The translations under genes and the position numbers were made by a program. A DNA stretch of 64,000 nucleotides from Lelliottia amnigena (GTDB lineage Bacteria > Pseudomonadota > Gammaproteobacteria > Enterobacterales > Enterobacteriaceae): positions 1,178,001-1,242,000 of the forward strand of contig LR134135.1 of the NCBI GenBank assembly GCA_900635465.1. Direction: 5' to 3'. The notes beneath the pieces are model-generated. The model was not told the DNA's origin. It saw only the letters and a program-made list of their open reading frames with translations, and searched no databases. The stretch's first letter is position 1; each line of letters opens with the position of its first letter. Below are positions 60,389-64,000 of the stretch, piece after piece.

Positions 60389-61314
60389 AGGTGATTCGCG
60401 CGGGGCTGTACACCTCGGTACAGGACGAGGGCCGTATTGGCCTGCGTCAGTCGGGGATCAGCTATTGCGGGGCGCTGGATAAACCGGCGTTGCAGATTGC
60501 GAATCTGCTGGTGGGCAACGATCCAAATACGGCGGCGCTGGAAATGACCCTGGGTCAATGCAGCGTCGAGTTTGAGCGCGACAGCTGGTTCGCCCTGACC
60601 GGCGCAGGCTGCGATGCCACGCTTGATGGCGCAGCGGTCTGGACCGGATGGCGATTAAGGGCTAAAGCCGGGCAGCGCCTGACGCTGAATCGCCCGTTGC
60701 ACGGGATGCGCAGCTATCTGGCGATCGATGGCGGCATTGACGTACCGGAAGTGATGAACTCATTCAGCACCGACCTCAAAACGGGTATCGGCGGGTTTGA
60801 AGGCCGTTTGCTGAAAGATGGCGACAGGTTACCGCTTCGTCCCGCCACGCGGGAATTTGCCGAAACGCAGGGGGTTAAGCAACTGCTGTGGACCAACCGT
60901 ATTCGCGCACTGCCTGGGCCGGAATACCATGAGTTTGACCAGCCTTCGCAGGATGCCTTCTGGCGTCTGCCGTGGAAGCTCAGCCCGCAAAGTAACCGCA
61001 TGGGCTATCGTTTACAGGGTCAACAACTGGCACGCACTACCGATCGCGAAATGCTGTCACATGGCCTGCTGCCGGGCGTGATTCAGGTGCCGCATAACGG
61101 CCAACCGATTGTCCTGATGAATGATGCGCAGACCACAGGGGGCTATCCGCGTATCGCCTGCATCATCGAGGCGGATATGTACCATCTGGCGCAAATTCCG
61201 TTGGGTCAGCCGATTCATTTTGTGCAGTGCACGCTGGAAGAGGCGCTCGAAGCGCGACGCGTGCAGAGACAACATATCGAACAACTGGCATGGAGGTTGA
61301 ATGATCGTCGTTGA
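60382..61314 (+). CDS. pxpC: 5-oxoprolinase subunit PxpC (YbgK)
   Basis: The biotin-dependent carboxylase-like (KipA/AHS2) subunit of 5-oxoprolinase. It has 310 residues, the E. coli length. Family motifs are [40 protein letters not shown] and [13 protein letters not shown]. It overlaps pxpB at its start and pxpA by 14 bases at its end, so the three subunits are translationally coupled. Confidence 0.96.
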   Translation: MLKVIRAGLYTSVQDEGRIGLRQSGISYCGALDKPALQIANLLVGNDPNTAALEMTLGQCSVEFERDSWFALTGAGCDATLDGAAVWTGWRLRAKAGQRLTLNRPLHGMRSYLAIDGGIDVPEVMNSFSTDLKTGIGGFEGRLLKDGDRLPLRPATREFAETQGVKQLLWTNRIRALPGPEYHEFDQPSQDAFWRLPWKLSPQSNRMGYRLQGQQLARTTDREMLSHGLLPGVIQVPHNGQPIVLMNDAQTTGGYPRIACIIEADMYHLAQIPLGQPIHFVQCTLEEALEARRVQRQHIEQLAWRLNDRR

Positions 61315-62038
61315 TTTGAATGCGGATTTAGGCGAAGGCTGTGAGAGCGATGCTGAATTATTGACGCTTGTCTCTTCCGCCAATATCGCCTGCGGATTTC
61401 ACGCCGGGGATGCGCAAACCATGCAGGCGTGCGTTCGCGAGGCGTTAAAAAATGGCGTGGCGATCGGCGCCCATCCGAGCTTTCCCGATCGGGAGAACTT
61501 TGGCCGCACGGCGATGAACCTGCCACCGGAAACGGTGTACGCCCAAATGCTGTATCAAATTGGGGCGCTGGAGGCTATCGCGCGCGCCGAAGGAGGGCAA
61601 CTTCGTCACGTTAAGCCGCACGGGATGCTCTATAACCAGGCGGCAAAAGACGCCGCGCTGGCGGACGCTATCGCCCGTGCGGTTCATGCCGTCTGCCCGA
61701 CGTTGATTCTGGTAGGACTGGCCGGCAGCGAACTGATCCGCGCCGGGGAGCGTCATGGTTTGGTCACGCGCGAAGAGGTGTTTGCCGATCGCGGTTATCA
61801 GGCTGACGGAAGTCTGGTGTCGCGCACGGCGGCGGGCGCGCTGATTGACGATGAAGAACTGGCGCTGGGGCAAACCCTGGAAATGGTGCAGCAGGGGCGG
61901 GTCAAAAGCATCACCGGGGAGTGGGCCAGCGTGCGGGCGCAGACCGTCTGCCTGCATGGCGATGGCGAACACGCGCTGGCGTTTGCCCGCCGCTTACGCA
62001 AAGAATTTGACGTTAAAAATATAACAATCAGTGCATAA
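61301..62038 (+). CDS. pxpA: 5-oxoprolinase subunit PxpA (YbgL)
   Basis: The LamB/YcsF-family subunit that completes ring opening of 5-oxoproline to glutamate. It has 245 residues with [10 protein letters not shown] near 5-14, [11 protein letters not shown] near 29-39, [14 protein letters not shown] near 59-72, and [11 protein letters not shown] near 107-117, all signature segments. In K-12 nei follows; here a transporter and pcp follow instead. Confidence 0.96.
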   Translation: MIVVDLNADLGEGCESDAELLTLVSSANIACGFHAGDAQTMQACVREALKNGVAIGAHPSFPDRENFGRTAMNLPPETVYAQMLYQIGALEAIARAEGGQLRHVKPHGMLYNQAAKDAALADAIARAVHAVCPTLILVGLAGSELIRAGERHGLVTREEVFADRGYQADGSLVSRTAAGALIDDEELALGQTLEMVQQGRVKSITGEWASVRAQTVCLHGDGEHALAFARRLRKEFDVKNITISA

Positions 62039-62078
62039 CGCACAAACGCAAACACAACTTAACAACAGGAAAGAGAAT

Positions 62079-62798
62079 ATGGCAGAGACGCTATCGCTCT
62101 GGCCACTCATCGGTATCGCGGTGATTGTGGTCGGATTTTTATTACGTTTTAATCCGGTGCTGGTGGTGATTGTCGCCGGTATCGTCACCGGCCTTGCGGC
62201 GCATATGCCTGTCGCCACTATCCTCGAAAAGCTCGGCGAGGGGTTCCTGAATACCCGTAACCTGCCGTATATCCTGCTAATTCCTCTTGCGGTTATCGGT
62301 CTGCTGGAGCGCCACGGGCTGAAAGAGCGCGCGCAGGCCTGGATTGCCAAAATTCACAGCGCCACTGCGGGCCGTTTGCTGATTGTCTATCTGTTCGTGC
62401 GTGAAGCGTCGGCCGCAATGGGACTGACCAGCCTCGGCGGTCATCCGCAGATGGTGCGCCCGCTGCTGGCCCCGATGGCGGAGGGTGCAGCAGAGAAAAA
62501 ATACGGTGAACTGCCGGGCGCGGTGCGTTACCGCCTGCGGGCCATGTCGGCGGCGACCGATAACGTCGGGCTGTTCTTCGGCGAAGACATTTTTGTCGCC
62601 TTCGGCGCGATCATCTTTATGCATAACTTTATGCTTGAGTCTGGCGGTATTCAGACCGAGCCGCTGCATATTGCCTTGTGGGGCATCCCGACGGCGATCT
62701 GCGCCTTTATCATCCACGCCACTCGCCTGTGGCGGCTGGATAAGCATCTTGAGCGCGAGCTGGCGAAAACCACGCGTACGCAGGGAGATGCCTCATGA
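62079..62798 (+). CDS. 5-oxoproline transporter, DUF969 family subunit
   Basis: A 239-residue inner-membrane protein with about six hydrophobic helices. The ATG at 62079 has AGGAAAGAG upstream; the 16 codons before it in frame overlap the pxpA flank and are rejected. DUF969 proteins are always paired with DUF979 and lie by 5-oxoprolinase or pyrrolidone-carboxylate peptidase genes, which is the basis of the oxoproline transport assignment. Overlaps the next gene by four bases. Confidence 0.85.
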   Translation: MAETLSLWPLIGIAVIVVGFLLRFNPVLVVIVAGIVTGLAAHMPVATILEKLGEGFLNTRNLPYILLIPLAVIGLLERHGLKERAQAWIAKIHSATAGRLLIVYLFVREASAAMGLTSLGGHPQMVRPLLAPMAEGAAEKKYGELPGAVRYRLRAMSAATDNVGLFFGEDIFVAFGAIIFMHNFMLESGGIQTEPLHIALWGIPTAICAFIIHATRLWRLDKHLERELAKTTRTQGDAS

Positions 62799-63790
62799 AT
62801 TTCCAGCAAAGCTATTTGTACTGGCTGGCGGGGCTGATCCTGCTGATCGTCGCGGTGATGTCGTTCCGCGATAAAGCTAACCCGCGCCGCGTGACGACCG
62901 GAATGTTCTGGGGCATTTACGGCCTGATGTTCCTGCTGGGTGACTGGACGTATCAGCTGGTGGGCGATAAGCGCACCGTGCATATTGCGGTGGGTGTCGC
63001 GGTGGTGGGGCTGGCGCTGATTGCTGGTTTTGGCGGCGTGCGTCTGGGCAGCTATCATCAACGCAAGCAGGAAGAACGTGAAGCCAGCGCAACGCGTCTG
63101 GGTAACCGACTGTTCTATCCGGCGCTCGCCATTCCCGTGGTGACGGTTGTTGGCGTGCTGATGTTCAACCATATTCCGGGATTGCAGGAGACGCTGTTTG
63201 GGCCGGGCAATCACGCGACCCTGGTGACGCTGTTTTCCATGACGATCGGCACGCTCATTGGCCTGGCGCTGGCAATCAAAATGACGCACGAAAAAGTGCA
63301 TCAACCGCTGCAGGAAGCGCGTCGTCTGCTGGATTCCATCGGCTGGGCGTTTATTTTGCCGCAAATTCTGGCGACGCTCGGGCTGCTGTTTACCGCAGCA
63401 GGCGTGGGCGATGGGATCTCCTGGCTCACGAAAACCTATCTGGCGGTGGATAGCCGCTTTATCGCGGTGGCGGTCTACGCGATTGGCATGGCTGTGCTGA
63501 CGATGGTGATGGGCAATGCGTTTGCTGCGTTCCCGATTGTGACGGCAGGGATCGGTATTCCGATTCTGGTGCTGCAACACGGCGGCAATCCGGCCGTCAT
63601 GGCGGCTATTGGGATGTTCTCCGGGTATTGCGGGACGCTGATGACGCCGATGGCGGCTAACTTCAATATTGTTCCCGCCGCCCTGCTGGAACTGCCGGAT
63701 AAAAATGCGGTGATCAAGGCGCAAATACCGACCGGCGTGCTGTTACTGATCGTCAACGTGTTCCTGATGTACTTCCTGATGTTCTTATAA
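62795..63790 (+). CDS. 5-oxoproline transporter, DUF979 family subunit
   Basis: A 331-residue inner-membrane protein with roughly nine to ten predicted helices and a short basic loop (YHQRKQEEREASATRLG near 87-103). Conserved glycine-rich segments include NAFAAFPIVTAGIGIPIL and MFSGYCGTLMTPMAANFN. Partner of the DUF969 subunit (ATGA overlap); the C-terminus lies nine bases before pcp. Transport of 5-oxoproline is inferred from family and operon. Confidence 0.85.
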   Translation: MNFQQSYLYWLAGLILLIVAVMSFRDKANPRRVTTGMFWGIYGLMFLLGDWTYQLVGDKRTVHIAVGVAVVGLALIAGFGGVRLGSYHQRKQEEREASATRLGNRLFYPALAIPVVTVVGVLMFNHIPGLQETLFGPGNHATLVTLFSMTIGTLIGLALAIKMTHEKVHQPLQEARRLLDSIGWAFILPQILATLGLLFTAAGVGDGISWLTKTYLAVDSRFIAVAVYAIGMAVLTMVMGNAFAAFPIVTAGIGIPILVLQHGGNPAVMAAIGMFSGYCGTLMTPMAANFNIVPAALLELPDKNAVIKAQIPTGVLLLIVNVFLMYFLMFL

Positions 63791-63799
63791 GGAGGCGTG

Positions 63800-64000
63800 A
63801 TGCGTCATATTTTAGTGACCGGTTTTGAGCCTTTTGGCGGTGAGACCATCAACCCTTCCTGGGTAGTGGTCAAACAGCTTGAGGGGATGATAATTGATGA
63901 TTGCCGCGTGGTGACGCGGCAGTTGCCTTGCGTGTTTGGCGTGTCGCTGACGGTGCTGAATGCCGCTATCGACGAATTGAATCCGGCCGTAGTGATTGCC
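63800..64000 (+). CDS. pcp: Pyrrolidone-carboxylate peptidase Pcp (partial, cut by window end)
   Basis: A cysteine peptidase that removes N-terminal pyroglutamate from peptides. Only the first 67 residues are present: [20 protein letters not shown], the family opening, then KQL and ELNPAVVIA. The catalytic Glu, Cys and His lie beyond the window. GGAGG five bases upstream of the ATG. As last visible gene of the pxp block it would supply 5-oxoproline for PxpABC. Confidence 0.93.
   Translation, partial: MRHILVTGFEPFGGETINPSWVVVKQLEGMIIDDCRVVTRQLPCVFGVSLTVLNAAIDELNPAVVIA

Noticed and set aside
62651..63724. 357-codon minus-strand ORF over the DUF969/DUF979 genes
   Set aside because: Arg/His/Gln-rich translation typical of antisense to membrane-protein genes.
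1..64000. CRISPR array, prophage, insertion sequence, toxin-antitoxin or restriction system
   Set aside because: No regularly spaced repeats, transposase, integrase, phage structural or defence-type proteins are seen; every long frame is a core enterobacterial gene or its shadow.

Overview
The window is a stretch of core chromosome from a gamma-proteobacterium of the family Enterobacteriaceae. Almost every protein is a close relative of an Escherichia coli K-12 protein, at the usual length and in nearly the K-12 order. The compact synteny, the DUF969/DUF979/pcp block after pxpA and the GC-rich intergenic hairpins suggest an Enterobacter-like genus (Enterobacter, Lelliottia, Citrobacter or similar). 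The genus is inference; no 16S gene is present. No prophage, insertion sequence, CRISPR array or integron is visible.

Layout. 0-14 kb (minus strand): a LysR regulator (citR/ybeF), lipoate ligation (lipB, ybeD), the elongasome/cell-wall cluster (dacA, rlpA, rodA, mrdA), ribosome factors (rlmH, rsfS), then nadD, holA, lptE and leuS. 14-27 kb: ybeL (+), rihA, the glutamate/aspartate ABC importer gltIJKL with the sRNA SroC between gltI and gltJ, lnt-corC-ybeY-ybeZ-miaB, and ubiF (+). 26.3-27.0 kb: a seven-gene tRNA operon (metT-leuW-glnU-glnW-metU-glnV-glnX) behind a clear stringent-type promoter. 27-39.6 kb: asnB, the N-acetylglucosamine operon nagBACD facing nagE across a CRP/NagC control region, glnS, and the chitoporin genes chiPQ. 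39.7-44.8 kb: fur with its leader ORF uof, fldA, ybfE, ybfF, seqA and pgm. 44.8-48.7 kb: the inducible ornithine decarboxylase system speFL-speF-potE. 49-56.8 kb: the high-affinity K+ system kdpFABCDE. 57-64 kb: ybfA, phr, ybgI and a 5-oxoproline module pxpB-pxpC-pxpA plus a two-subunit transporter and pcp (cut by the window end).

How it fits together: GlcNAc and chitosugar use (nag, chiPQ) share NagC, CRP and ChiX control, and candidate sites are visible. Polyamine-linked acid response is read by the SpeFL leader peptide. Kdp senses K+ limitation. The pxp block can liberate, import and open 5-oxoproline.

The most striking anomaly is six one-base indels, every one in a short mononucleotide run, that break chiP, chiQ (twice), kdpA, phr and ybgI, all between about 37.8 and 59.0 kb. 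Reading through the indel restores a full-length conserved protein each time. This looks more like consensus error than gene decay, and these genes should be read as probably functional. I found no convincing new biological system. The best leads are the oxoproline module, the unexplained palindromes upstream of citR and chiP, and the diverged glnX tRNA.
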